Assembly: GCA_902762305.1 (NCBI GenBank)
Contig: CACWNW010000005.1
Location: 124,001 to 188,000, forward strand
From: Fibrobacter succinogenes
GTDB lineage: Bacteria; Fibrobacterota; Fibrobacteria; Fibrobacterales; Fibrobacteraceae
Reading direction: 5' to 3'
Length of the DNA: 64,000 bases
Positions within the stretch are counted from its first letter, which is position 1. Each line of letters begins with the position of its first letter. Shown in pieces: positions 48,641-57,414 of the stretch. The notes under the pieces were generated by a model. The model worked only from the letters and a program-made list of their open reading frames with translations, did no database searches and was not told where the DNA came from. A program made the position numbers and the translations under genes.

Positions 48641-49874
48641 ACCTAAAAATGAAATAAGGAAAGAAGATCTGATATTCGGGTTGGATATCGGTGCCTCAAA
48701 AATCAATCTGTTCGCGGGAGTGGCGAATGGAGAGTCCGTGCGCGTGCTGGAATGCGGTGATTTCCCGCTGACCAATGCCGACGAATTCGACCATGTGGTC
48801 GAAATGCTGAAGCAGGCCGCACAGACAGTCGAATCTATTACCGGAGTGGATGTCCACGATGTGTACGTGGGCATTGCGGGAATGCATGTTTCCGCCGTTA
48901 ATTACAAGGGGCTGATTACGCTCCCGACCGGCGAAGTCCGCAGCCAGGATATTGAAATGGTGAAGGACCAGGCGAGTACCATTCCCGAGTCCGCGGGCCA
49001 GATTATCCACGTGTTCCCGGGCGAATACACTCTCGACGACCAGACGGGTATCAGGAATCCGAAGGGGCTCAACGGACGCCGCCTCGGTGTGGAAGTTCAG
49101 GTGGTCACCTCACGCCCGAGCGCCATCCAGAACCTGGACAAGTGCGTGCGTAGCGCCGGCCTGCATACCGTCGAGTTTGTCTGGGAACCTCTTGCTGCCG
49201 CATACGCCGTGCTTACCGCCGATGAAAAGGAACTGGGCGTCGCCCTTGTCGATGTGGGTGCGGGAACTGCCGATGTCGCCGTTTTCGTGGGCGAATCGCT
49301 GCGCTATACCGCGTCGCTCGATATCGCGGGCAACAGCATCACGAGCGATATCAGCAAGTGCCTCAAGGTGCCTATTTCGCTTTCGAAGGCCGAAGAAATC
49401 AAGAAGAAATATGGTACATGCAAGATTACTAACCTGAATGCGGACGAGACGTTCCCGGTTCCCGGTGTCGGTGAACGCGGCGATGTCCTGTGCTCGCGCA
49501 ACCTGCTTGCTCGCGTGATTACCGCCCGCGTCGAAGAAATCTTCAAGCTCCTGAAGAAGGACCTCGAGAAACACGGGATTGTCGGGCTCATCAACGGCGG
49601 CATCGTGCTTACCGGTGGGTGCTGCGCCCTTGACGGTATCGACGAGGTTGCCGAGAAGGTGTTTGAGAAGCCGGTCCGTATTGGGCGCCCGAAGGGTGTG
49701 AGCGGAATCCAGGACGCATTCCGCAAGCCTTCGTACGCGACAGGCATCGGTCTTTTGCATTATGCTGCGCGCCAGCGCAACGAAAACAAGAAGTACGAGA
49801 CGGGGAAACAGCTTACGGTCTCCGTCAAGAAGGGCCTCCAATGGCTCAAGGATCTTGTTCGCACATACTTTTAA
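48633..49874 (+). CDS. ftsA: Cell division protein FtsA
   Basis: The 413-residue actin-like protein anchors FtsZ to the membrane. FGLDIGASKINLFAGV (phosphate 1), VALVDVGAGTADVAVF (phosphate 2), INGGIVLTGGCCALDGI (adenosine) and a 1C subdomain insertion. It ends in an amphipathic helix (KKGLQWLKDLVRTYF) that should insert in the membrane. ATG 48633 is chosen over GTG 48627 for better spacing from GAGG. Confidence 0.94.
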   Translation: MDEPKNEIRKEDLIFGLDIGASKINLFAGVANGESVRVLECGDFPLTNADEFDHVVEMLKQAAQTVESITGVDVHDVYVGIAGMHVSAVNYKGLITLPTGEVRSQDIEMVKDQASTIPESAGQIIHVFPGEYTLDDQTGIRNPKGLNGRRLGVEVQVVTSRPSAIQNLDKCVRSAGLHTVEFVWEPLAAAYAVLTADEKELGVALVDVGAGTADVAVFVGESLRYTASLDIAGNSITSDISKCLKVPISLSKAEEIKKKYGTCKITNLNADETFPVPGVGERGDVLCSRNLLARVITARVEEIFKLLKKDLEKHGIVGLINGGIVLTGGCCALDGIDEVAEKVFEKPVRIGRPKGVSGIQDAFRKPSYATGIGLLHYAARQRNENKKYETGKQLTVSVKKGLQWLKDLVRTYF

Positions 49875-49914
49875 CAAAAACAGACACTCAAAATCAAATA
49901 CAGGGAGATAAACC

Positions 49915-51513
49915 ATGAGTGAATTCATAAACGGGGCGACCCATATCGAAATGGATGAATCCATCCTCAACAACGCCAAGGTGAAAGTGTTTGGCGTCGG
50001 CGGTGCCGGCGGAAACACGGTGAACCGCATGGTTGGCATGAACATCGAAGGCGTGGAATACTACGCCGTCAATACCGACGCGAAGGCTCTCGAACTGAGC
50101 CTTGCCGATCACAAGATCCAGATTGGCAAGAAGCTCACGAAGGCTCTCGGTGCAGGCATGAAGCCCGAAGTCGGTCGCAAGGCCGCCGAAGAGAATATCG
50201 AGGAAATCAAGGAAGCCATGAAGGGCGCCGACATGATCTTCATTACCGCGGGCATGGGCGGTGGAACCGGTACGGGTGCTGCTCCTGTCGTGGGTAATGT
50301 CGCCCGCGAAATGGGTATCCTCACGGTTGCAGTCGTCACCAAGCCGTTCAAGTTCGAAGGCAAGCGTCGCGGCACTCTCGCTTCTGAAGGTATCGCGAAC
50401 CTCCGCACTTCCGTGGACACCATGATTGTGGTGGACAACGAGAAGCTCATGAACGTCGTGCAGAACACCGACAAGGCGCTCACTCTTGATGGTGCCTTCA
50501 AGCTCACCGACGAAATCCTCGGCAATGCCGTGCGCAGCATCTGCGACATCATGTTCCGTCATGGCCTCATCCACGTCGACTTTGCCGACATCAAGACCGT
50601 GATGACCAACGGCGGCTCTGCCCTCATGGGTACCGGTATCGCCGAAGGCGAAGGCCGCGGCATCCGCGCTACCGACATGGCCCTTTCTTCTCCGCTTCTC
50701 GAAGACATCAACGTGGATGGCGCTACTGGCGTGCTCGTGAACGTTTCCCATGGCGAAAACTTCTCCATGCTCGAATACAACGAGGCGATGGAACACATCC
50801 ACGAAGCGGTCAGCGACAAGAACGACCCGAACATCATCATGGGCGATATCCTGCTCCCGGAACTCGGCGACAAGGTGTGCATCACCATCATCGCTACCGG
50901 CTGTGGCAATACCGGCTACCAGCAGGTGCCCCAGGCTCAGGTTGCCCCGATGCAGCAGACTTACACTGCTCCGGCAGCACCCCGCGCAAGTGACCTCGTG
51001 AATTCCCTCGGCGCTCCGGCAGCGCCCGCACCGCAGGCTGCCCCGATACAGCCGCAGCCCGTCGCCGCTACTCCGCGTCCGACGTCGCTCAACTTTGTCG
51101 CCCTCGCGCAGACAGTTCCCATGCCTGCCGTAAGGCCCGAAGCTCCTGCCGCACCGCAGTCCGTGTTCACGCAGCATGGCGCCGTGCAGGGCTCTTCTTC
51201 GGCTTTTGCCGCCCCCGGATTCTCGGCGACGGCTCCTGCAGAAGAAGTGATTCTCGGAACTCCGAACGCATCGCTTCCGGAAACCCAGGAATTCTCTCCT
51301 GTTGCCGACATGGATATCATGAACACGGTTTCTGAAAAGTCTGCTCCGATGCAGGAAGAACCGTCGCTCGACACTCCGACGTTCATCCGCAACACGATGG
51401 CCGAAAAGAGCATCCCTGCTGCAGTTACGGGTGCCCACGAAGCTTGCGCTCTCAGGAGCCGTGGCGTTGACTACGACGTGCCGGCATTCCTCCGCGGAAG
51501 CGACGTGTTTTAG
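49915..51513 (+). CDS. ftsZ: Cell division GTPase FtsZ with long linker
   Basis: The 532-residue protein polymerises to form the Z ring. GTPase core (about 15-330): VGGAGGNTVNRM, the T4 signature AGMGGGTGTGAAPVV, and NVDFADIKTVMTNGGSALMG-like T7 loop (DFADIKTVM). A Pro/Ala-rich linker of about 180 residues separates it from the conserved C-terminal peptide DYDVPAFLRGS that binds FtsA. Most FtsZ have linkers of 50 residues; the total of 532 is large. GGGAG lies 9 bases upstream of the ATG. A terminator follows. Confidence 0.96.
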   Translation: MSEFINGATHIEMDESILNNAKVKVFGVGGAGGNTVNRMVGMNIEGVEYYAVNTDAKALELSLADHKIQIGKKLTKALGAGMKPEVGRKAAEENIEEIKEAMKGADMIFITAGMGGGTGTGAAPVVGNVAREMGILTVAVVTKPFKFEGKRRGTLASEGIANLRTSVDTMIVVDNEKLMNVVQNTDKALTLDGAFKLTDEILGNAVRSICDIMFRHGLIHVDFADIKTVMTNGGSALMGTGIAEGEGRGIRATDMALSSPLLEDINVDGATGVLVNVSHGENFSMLEYNEAMEHIHEAVSDKNDPNIIMGDILLPELGDKVCITIIATGCGNTGYQQVPQAQVAPMQQTYTAPAAPRASDLVNSLGAPAAPAPQAAPIQPQPVAATPRPTSLNFVALAQTVPMPAVRPEAPAAPQSVFTQHGAVQGSSSAFAAPGFSATAPAEEVILGTPNASLPETQEFSPVADMDIMNTVSEKSAPMQEEPSLDTPTFIRNTMAEKSIPAAVTGAHEACALRSRGVDYDVPAFLRGSDVF

Positions 51514-51587
51514 CAAGTCTTCCCGTTTACGGGATCAACAATAACACACACAGGGTGCGCCTCTCTAGCGCACTCACCACAACAACA

Positions 51588-51625
51588 AGGGACTACCTGG
51601 GTCTCCCTGCCTGGGTAGTCCTTTT
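51588..51625 (+). terminator. Terminator of the dcw cluster
   Basis: GGACTACC (51590-51597) and GGTAGTCC (51614-51621) form an 8-bp stem extended by a TGGG/CCTG region, followed by TTTTG. It is 75 bases after the ftsZ stop. A smaller hairpin (GTGCGC ... GCGCAC) lies at 51555-51573. Confidence 0.8.
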
Positions 51626-51629
51626 GTAT

Positions 51630-52125
51630 ACCGTTCGCGCTACGTCTGTGGATAGATACCTCAGGTATGCACTCACTCTCGCCACCACGGCACGCTTGCA
51701 CCGTGCCGCTTGTGGCTCACGATGCGACCGTTCGTGCTACGTCTGAGGAAAGATTCCTCCGGTATGCGCTCACTCTCGCCACCACGGCACGCTTGCGCCA
51801 TGCCGCTTGTGGCTCACGGGTATATCGCTTGCTCGTCGTCTCGGGGACAGAACCTCCGAAATCTCGCTCGCTCTCGCGTCCGCGCCTGGTTAATACTAGG
51901 CGCTTGCCGCTTACGGAATACCGCTCGCGCTAAGTCTGAGGAAAGATACCTCCGGTATGCACTCGCTCTCGCGACCGCCACGGCTTAACGCCTGTGGCTT
52001 TGTCGCTTATGGTGTGACCGCTCGCGCTACGTCTGTGGATAGATACCTCCGGTATGCGCTCACTCTCGCCACCACGGCACGCTTGCGCCGTGCCGCTTGT
52101 GGCTCACGGGCGTCCGCTCGGTATA
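51630..52125. repeat. Tandem array of 97-bp two-hairpin units
   Basis: Five units begin at 51630, 51727, 51824, 51920 and 52017 (spacing 97, 97, 96, 97), with a truncated sixth at about 52113. Each starts (a)CCGCTCGCGCTACG, has the mini-hairpin ATACC-TCC-GGTAT, then CTCGC-rich sequence, then a second hairpin, then CTTGTGGCTCACGG. Units 1, 2 and 5 share the stem CGGCACG/CGTGCCG (one mismatch in unit 2). Unit 3 has GCGCCT/AGGCGC and unit 4 GCCAC-GGC/GCC-GTGGC: different bases but still paired. No long reading frame is supported across it. It lies between the ftsZ terminator and the next gene's start at 52176. Confidence 0.8.
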
Positions 52126-52175
52126 TAGGCGTTCTGCTCGCATTTTTTCTTTTTTTATTTACTATTTTACTTGGC

Positions 52176-53732
52176 ATGAAGTCCTGCGGTTACATCCTTG
52201 GCTTTTGCATGCTGTCTATGGCGGTCTTGTGCAATGCGGCTCCGGCTCATCCGGAGTCAGGCAAGAACGGCTATTTCCAGATTGGCGCCGATGCCGATTT
52301 CGGGTTTAACGGCGGTCCGACGGAGTCCTATTTCGCGGTGGATACCGCCGACTGGTACGGGTCCAACTGGCGCGGCCTGCAAATCCCGCTCGAAAACGCC
52401 CGCAGTTACGAGGAACACGTGTCGCCCTTCTTCACGCTCAGTTTCCGCGCTGCCTACAAGGATTTCCACGTATTGCTGGACCTGCCTCTCCGGCGCGATC
52501 TCGAAGCCTGGTACCAGGATGACCTGCACAAGAATTTCACGTACAAGCCGAGCGAACTCGATATCAACGTGCCGAACAATGCTTATGCCGTTTGGGAAAA
52601 TCCCGTGGGTTACGTGCAGTTCGGCCGCTTTGCGGTTGACGAACTGAAGGTTTCGAAGAATGATATCCTCGTGGGTGGCGCTCCGTACCACGACGGCCTC
52701 TACTGGAAATTTGCGCCGAGCATATTCCGTTACGATTTCTTGTTCAGTTCCCTCAATGCTTGGCTCTACGGCGATATGCGTGGCGAAAACGGTTGCCCGC
52801 CCGTTGGTACCGAGGCGTATGCGCAGAAATGCACGGATCCCGGCAACCAGGTGGCAAACCAGCGTAACCGCGTCTACGACGACAATGTCAAGACGTTCGT
52901 ATTCCACCGCTTCGGCATCGAGACAGACAAGTTCTGGATATACGTGGCTGAGCAGAGCATGATAGGCGGCAAGGCGCCCGAGTTCCGCTCCATAAGCCCC
53001 TTCATCTACTGGCACGACAACTATGCCAACGGTTACACCTCCGCGGCGACTTCCGTGGAACTGGGCTACAAGACTTCGAACGGGGCGCGGTTCTACGGTC
53101 AGGTGAACATGGAAGACATCAATAGCCCGGTGGGCGAGGATGACAATTTTGGCACGAGCCGTTCCGTCATCAACTACCTTGTCGGCTACTATCACGAGAT
53201 GCAGATGCGCGATATGGGCAAGTTCAGCTGGAGACTCGACGTGGTGCGTACCGACCCGGTGGCCAACAACAGCAGGCTTCCGCTCCTCAAGTACACGAGC
53301 CGCCGCAACTACCGCAGTAACTTCCGTGCACAGGAAGACTCCGATTATGCCGACGCCTATTTCGTGGATTATTCGATTGGCTACCGTCGTGGTGCAGATG
53401 CTCTCGACATGTGGTTCGATTTCGGCTGGCAATATGGCAGGCATTCGCTTTCGCTGACATTCGCCTGGCTCCGCCAGGGCGACAAGGAAATGTACACCGA
53501 TTACAATGTTGCGCTCGCGGGTAGCGAAAATTCCCCCTCCGGCGTGGAAGAGGCGCAGTATCTGGTAGACGGGCTCTACCGCATGAAGGTGAACGGCTGG
53601 TTCAGTTTCTATCTGGGTGGTGGCCTTCGCAGGTACGAAAACCTCGCGCACGAAAACGACAATGACGGTGTCGACGGATGGCTGCGTTCCGGCATCAAGT
53701 TCAACTTCAGTCCTGTCGACGTGAAGTTCTAG
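52176..53732 (+). CDS. Predicted outer-membrane beta-barrel protein
   Basis: The 518-residue protein starts at ATG 52176, which gives a signal peptide (MKSCGYILGFCMLSMAVLCNA). An in-frame extension back to 51957 would run through the repeat array and is rejected. It is rich in aromatic, amphipathic strands (DFHVLLDLPLRRDLEAWY, YVQFGRFAVDELKVSK, KTFVFHRFGIETDKFWIYVAEQ in part) and ends in a typical strand (SGIKFNFSPVDVKF), with terminal Phe. The layout resembles Wzi-type or porin-like barrels, but I cannot name it. The array forms a long leader ahead of it. Confidence 0.65.
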   Translation: MKSCGYILGFCMLSMAVLCNAAPAHPESGKNGYFQIGADADFGFNGGPTESYFAVDTADWYGSNWRGLQIPLENARSYEEHVSPFFTLSFRAAYKDFHVLLDLPLRRDLEAWYQDDLHKNFTYKPSELDINVPNNAYAVWENPVGYVQFGRFAVDELKVSKNDILVGGAPYHDGLYWKFAPSIFRYDFLFSSLNAWLYGDMRGENGCPPVGTEAYAQKCTDPGNQVANQRNRVYDDNVKTFVFHRFGIETDKFWIYVAEQSMIGGKAPEFRSISPFIYWHDNYANGYTSAATSVELGYKTSNGARFYGQVNMEDINSPVGEDDNFGTSRSVINYLVGYYHEMQMRDMGKFSWRLDVVRTDPVANNSRLPLLKYTSRRNYRSNFRAQEDSDYADAYFVDYSIGYRRGADALDMWFDFGWQYGRHSLSLTFAWLRQGDKEMYTDYNVALAGSENSPSGVEEAQYLVDGLYRMKVNGWFSFYLGGGLRRYENLAHENDNDGVDGWLRSGIKFNFSPVDVKF

Positions 53733-53854
53733 TTTTTCCTGGTGGAAAATCGCCTGACCCGCCGAAAAGGTACTCTTTCTTTCTTTTTTCCTTCCGGCTT
53801 TTGTATTTTGCCTCTTGTCTATTCCTATATTATTCCTAAATCAAGGAGTTTTGT

Positions 53855-55039
53855 ATGGCAGAAATCGGTACACCTCTAAGTTCTAGCGCCACAAGGGTGC
53901 TGTTTTGCGGAGCTGGCGAACTCGGCAAGGAAGTCATCATCGAGATGATGCGTCTCGGCGTCGAAGTCATCGCCGTGGATCGTTACGCCAACGCCCCTGG
54001 CATGCAGGTGGCTCATCGTAGCCACGTCATCAACATGCTCGACGGTGCCGAACTCCGCCGCGTGATTGAACTCGAGAAGCCCGACTACATCGTTCCCGAG
54101 GTCGAGGCGATTGCCACCGATACGCTTGTCGAGATGGAGAAGGAAGGCTTTACCGTCATCCCGACCGCGAAGGCCACCAAGCTTACCATGAACCGCGAAG
54201 GTATCCGCCGCCTTGCCGCCGAGGAACTCGGCATCAAGACGAGCCCGTACCGCTTCGCCGACAATTTTGAAGATTTCAAGGCCGCGGTCAAGGAAATCGG
54301 CATTCCGTGCGTGGTGAAGCCGGTGATGAGCTCTTCGGGCCATGGCCAGAGCGTCATCAAGACCGAAGCCGATGTGCAGAAGTCCTGGGACATCTCGCAG
54401 CACGAAGGCCGTACGGGCCACGCTAGCCGCGTGATTGTCGAAGGTTTTGTGCCGTTCGATTACGAAATTACCTTGCTCACGGTGCGTCATGTGGCGGGTA
54501 CGAGCTTCCTGGAACCGATCGGCCACCACCAGGTGGGCGGTGACTACCAGGAATCCTGGCAGCCGCAGCCGATGAAGCCGGAACTGCTGGAACAGGCGAA
54601 GGTGATCGCGAAGAAGGTGACAGACGCTTTGGGTGGTCGTGGCATCTTTGGCGTGGAACTCTTCGTGTGCAAGGACGAGGTGCTGTTCAGCGAAGTTTCC
54701 CCGCGCCCGCACGATACCGGCATGGTAACGCTTATCAGCCAGGACCTTTCCGAATTTGCTCTGCATGCGCGCGCTATTCTCGGCCTGCCCATCCCGAACA
54801 TCGCGTTCCACGGCCCGAGTGCCTCGAAGGCTATCGTGGTGGATGGCAACTCCGACCACATGAAATTTGGCGGCCTCGAAGAAGTTCTCGCTGAACCGGA
54901 TACGGCGCTCCGCCTGTTCGGCAAGCCTGAGCTCAAGGGCCACCGCCGTCTGGGCGTGCTGCTTGCCCGCCGCAACACCGTGGAAGAAGCCAAGGCGCAG
55001 GTTATGGCCATGCGCGAAAAGGTAAAGGTTACGCTGTAG
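53855..55039 (+). CDS. purT: Phosphoribosylglycinamide formyltransferase 2 (formate-dependent)
   Basis: The 394-residue ATP-grasp enzyme forms FGAR from GAR, formate and ATP in purine synthesis, an alternative to folate-dependent PurN. Motifs: [49 protein letters not shown] (ATP-grasp), [18 protein letters not shown] and [21 protein letters not shown] precedes the ATG. Formate use suits an anaerobic fermenter. The next gene starts directly after its stop. Confidence 0.96.
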   Translation: MAEIGTPLSSSATRVLFCGAGELGKEVIIEMMRLGVEVIAVDRYANAPGMQVAHRSHVINMLDGAELRRVIELEKPDYIVPEVEAIATDTLVEMEKEGFTVIPTAKATKLTMNREGIRRLAAEELGIKTSPYRFADNFEDFKAAVKEIGIPCVVKPVMSSSGHGQSVIKTEADVQKSWDISQHEGRTGHASRVIVEGFVPFDYEITLLTVRHVAGTSFLEPIGHHQVGGDYQESWQPQPMKPELLEQAKVIAKKVTDALGGRGIFGVELFVCKDEVLFSEVSPRPHDTGMVTLISQDLSEFALHARAILGLPIPNIAFHGPSASKAIVVDGNSDHMKFGGLEEVLAEPDTALRLFGKPELKGHRRLGVLLARRNTVEEAKAQVMAMREKVKVTL

Positions 55040-56221
55040 ATGAAGAAACTATTTGGATTGTTGATTGCGATGCTCGCGCTTGCCGCGTGCTATTCCCCGG
55101 AGCCGTTCGAGGCCGAGGATTCTGGCGAGTCGGCTGTGTCTGGCCAGTCTTCCAAGATTGGAAAGATGTTCCATGTCAACGGCATGGAGCAGACTTGCAA
55201 CCCCTCGGTGAGTCAGGATGCGGAAAAATACCCGGCGTCGATGCTCTGGTTGAATTTTGGCGGTACGCTGCATGTAAACGCTCCTGATTCCGCCTACACG
55301 ACCAAGCACGTGAAACAGCACGACCGCCTTACCGTGAGCGATACCGCGGGCAACGTGAAATGGTACATGATGGTCGGCAAGGATGAGTGCCAGTTCCAGG
55401 ACCCGGAATGGAGTACGCATGGCGGCTTCATTGTGGCTCTCCGTGGCAACGCCTTCAAGGACGGTAAGCTGAATTGCGGTGGCGCCCTGGATTACAAGAT
55501 ATTCGCGGTGCGCATGGCAGACCAGAAGAAGTTCTGGTTCTTCGACAAGGATATCAGCGAAGAAGCGACCCCGCACCTGTGGGTCGATGAATCGGCGACT
55601 CCTGACACCTCCGCTTCGGATTCGACTGTGGAGGGATTCTTCGGTACAGACAAGGTTCGCCTGACTTATGTTTCCGATGATGATGAAATTGTTTTTGTCG
55701 ACTTTGCAAACGGTGGCTTGAAGAAGGCGAAAAAGCTGAAGAAGCCGTCTGGCCGCAGCAACTGGCGAATCGATAGCCCGCTTATTTCTCCGGACGGAAA
55801 CTTTGTCGTCTATAACGTTTATGACAACCCGAAGACTTGGGAAGCCTATATTCAGGAACTCTCGGAGAATTCGACCCCGATCAAGATTGAACGGACGGCA
55901 GGCATGATGTCGGATCCGGCTCAGCCGCACTGGTTTGAATTTAAGGGGCGCCTGTTTGTGCTGTGGGCCGAATTCCCGTCGAACTCGCAGATGCTCAACA
56001 AAGCTGACTTGGCGAATGAGAGCGTGCAAGATGGTTCTGCTGGGCGCACGGTGATGCGTGAACTCCGTTTGACTCCGGATGCCCCGACGAGCGACCTCGC
56101 TTTCGAATGGATTGGCGCCGCGCGTGAAATCGCTCCGATTCCCATGACGGGAGGCCGGTCTCCGGATGGGAAGTTCCTTGCGACTGGTACTAACCCTGCA
56201 TTCCTGCTTAAACTTCCGTGA
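55040..56221 (+). CDS. Lipoprotein with possible beta-propeller (TolB/PD40-like) repeats
   Basis: The 393-residue lipoprotein (LAAC lipobox, Cys17) begins at the base after the purT stop. I cannot assign it to a family. Two stretches recall WD40-like PD40 repeats (SPLISPDGNFVVYNVYDNP and GGRSPDGKFLATGTNPAF), with an Asp-rich or aromatic pattern between. It should be anchored to a membrane on the periplasmic side. Its stop overlaps a GTG in front of the next gene, so the two genes are likely co-transcribed. Confidence 0.55.
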   Translation: MKKLFGLLIAMLALAACYSPEPFEAEDSGESAVSGQSSKIGKMFHVNGMEQTCNPSVSQDAEKYPASMLWLNFGGTLHVNAPDSAYTTKHVKQHDRLTVSDTAGNVKWYMMVGKDECQFQDPEWSTHGGFIVALRGNAFKDGKLNCGGALDYKIFAVRMADQKKFWFFDKDISEEATPHLWVDESATPDTSASDSTVEGFFGTDKVRLTYVSDDDEIVFVDFANGGLKKAKKLKKPSGRSNWRIDSPLISPDGNFVVYNVYDNPKTWEAYIQELSENSTPIKIERTAGMMSDPAQPHWFEFKGRLFVLWAEFPSNSQMLNKADLANESVQDGSAGRTVMRELRLTPDAPTSDLAFEWIGAAREIAPIPMTGGRSPDGKFLATGTNPAFLLKLP

Positions 56222-56229
56222 GGCGCGAC

Positions 56230-57351
56230 ATGAAAAGAAAAGTCTTGACAAAGTGTTGTGCCCTTGCCGCCGTTGCGGCACTCTCCTTCTTTGCGGGTTT
56301 TGAATCTCCCGTGGAAACATCGACTCCGTGGGAGTCCATCGGCGGTTGCGGTGCCGGCGGTTCCGGAGGCGGTTCCGGCGATGGCATCAAATGGATTGGC
56401 CAGGGCGTTTCGGGTGGCTACCTCGAGACGGAAGTGTTTACCAAGTTCAATTCGGGCCAGAACTTTTCGGCCTTGACGCTTACTCCGCATTTCTCGGTGA
56501 AGCCTACGTGGTCTACCAAGCTGGGCGTCTCCATCCCGTTCGTTTCGCATCAGGGCGAAGTGCAGTACCGCAGTAACCAGTCCCCGACCGATCGCAGTAC
56601 CGGCGGGCTCGGCGATATTTCGTTTGACTTCAGCAAGACCATCGGCAGTGGTGGCGCAGCATCGCTTTCGGCATCCCTCACGATACCTACCGGCCAGTAC
56701 GACATCAAGCGCGGTACGGATGCGGGCCAGGAAATTCTGCCGTCGAGTTTCCAGAAGGGCTCCGGCCTTTATTCCCTCACGCTAGGCTGGGATTACAGCC
56801 GCGATACGGATAAGGGAATCTGGCTGTATAGCCTGAGTTACACGCATCCGTTCGCGATGCACCTGATTTCGGGCGAGAACGAATTCAACGACACTTACTG
56901 GAAGAATATTGAACACGATGGCAAACGCTTCGAATACAGTTTCAAGCCTTATGGCGAAAACGATTTGGGCGCCTTCACTCCGCCTTCTGTGAGTGCATCC
57001 GTCGCTTACGGCTACCGCGGCCGTCCGGGAATCGTGCAGAGCCTAGGCCTGAACTTCTCCGTACCTCTCGGTGTCGCATGGATCAGTTCCGAGAAAGCGG
57101 GGACGTATGACCCGCGCCCCGACCCCGATCATCAGGCTTGGTCGCTGGCGATTGCCTACGGTATCGAATTCTCGAATGCGGATTTCCCGGTGTTCCTCGC
57201 GTTCTCCGTGCCCATCCACGACAAGGCGAATGCGGCTGACCCGAAAAACGAATACGATGATTCTCCGATGCGCGAATGGAATGCGCCCGACTGGGGAGAC
57301 ATTATGCAGCAGTGGACTATCGCTGTCGGCATCAAGGGAAGCTTCTTCTAA
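56230..57351 (+). CDS. Predicted outer-membrane transporter-like barrel protein
   Basis: The 373-residue protein begins at ATG 56230 (GAGG 7-10 bases upstream). A signal peptide with a hydrophobic core (ALAAVAALSFFAGF) leads to a Gly-rich segment (GGCGAGGSGGGSGDG, about 40-54) and then a barrel with strands such as FSALTLTPHFSVKPTWSTKLGV (partly), ASLSASLTIPTGQYDI and WTIAVGIKGSFF at the C-terminus. It resembles the MetA-pathway/phenol-degradation barrel group. It directly follows the lipoprotein gene, with which it may work. Confidence 0.6.
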   Translation: MKRKVLTKCCALAAVAALSFFAGFESPVETSTPWESIGGCGAGGSGGGSGDGIKWIGQGVSGGYLETEVFTKFNSGQNFSALTLTPHFSVKPTWSTKLGVSIPFVSHQGEVQYRSNQSPTDRSTGGLGDISFDFSKTIGSGGAASLSASLTIPTGQYDIKRGTDAGQEILPSSFQKGSGLYSLTLGWDYSRDTDKGIWLYSLSYTHPFAMHLISGENEFNDTYWKNIEHDGKRFEYSFKPYGENDLGAFTPPSVSASVAYGYRGRPGIVQSLGLNFSVPLGVAWISSEKAGTYDPRPDPDHQAWSLAIAYGIEFSNADFPVFLAFSVPIHDKANAADPKNEYDDSPMREWNAPDWGDIMQQWTIAVGIKGSFF

Positions 57352-57353
57352 AA

Positions 57354-57390
57354 AAATAAGCCCGCGGGAATTTGCCTGCGGGATTTTTTT
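57354..57390. terminator. Bidirectional terminator between outer-membrane gene and xerC
   Basis: CCCGCGGG (57361-57368) and CCTGCGGG (57375-57382), with one wobble, form an 8-bp stem followed by A-T8 on the plus strand, and preceded by an A tract serving the minus strand. It lies between convergent genes. Confidence 0.8.
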
Positions 57391-57414
57391 TGTGGGAATT
57401 TGTGCCCGCAGGTG

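Noticed and set aside
49894-51516. A 540-codon open frame antisense to ftsZ
   Set aside because: It mirrors the strongly biased codons of ftsZ on the other strand; its product is low-complexity (His/Arg/Val-rich) with no motif, and ftsZ is unambiguous.
51630-52125. CRISPR array
   Set aside because: The units are directly joined, about 97 bases long and internally structured; there are no short repeats with unique spacers and no cas genes.
51555-52175. Several short frames and an upstream in-frame extension of the barrel gene through the 97-bp array
   Set aside because: Their proteins are repeats of the same unit in different frames (for example Arg/Thr/Leu-rich), lack ribosome-binding sites, and the barrel gene has a proper signal peptide only from 52176.
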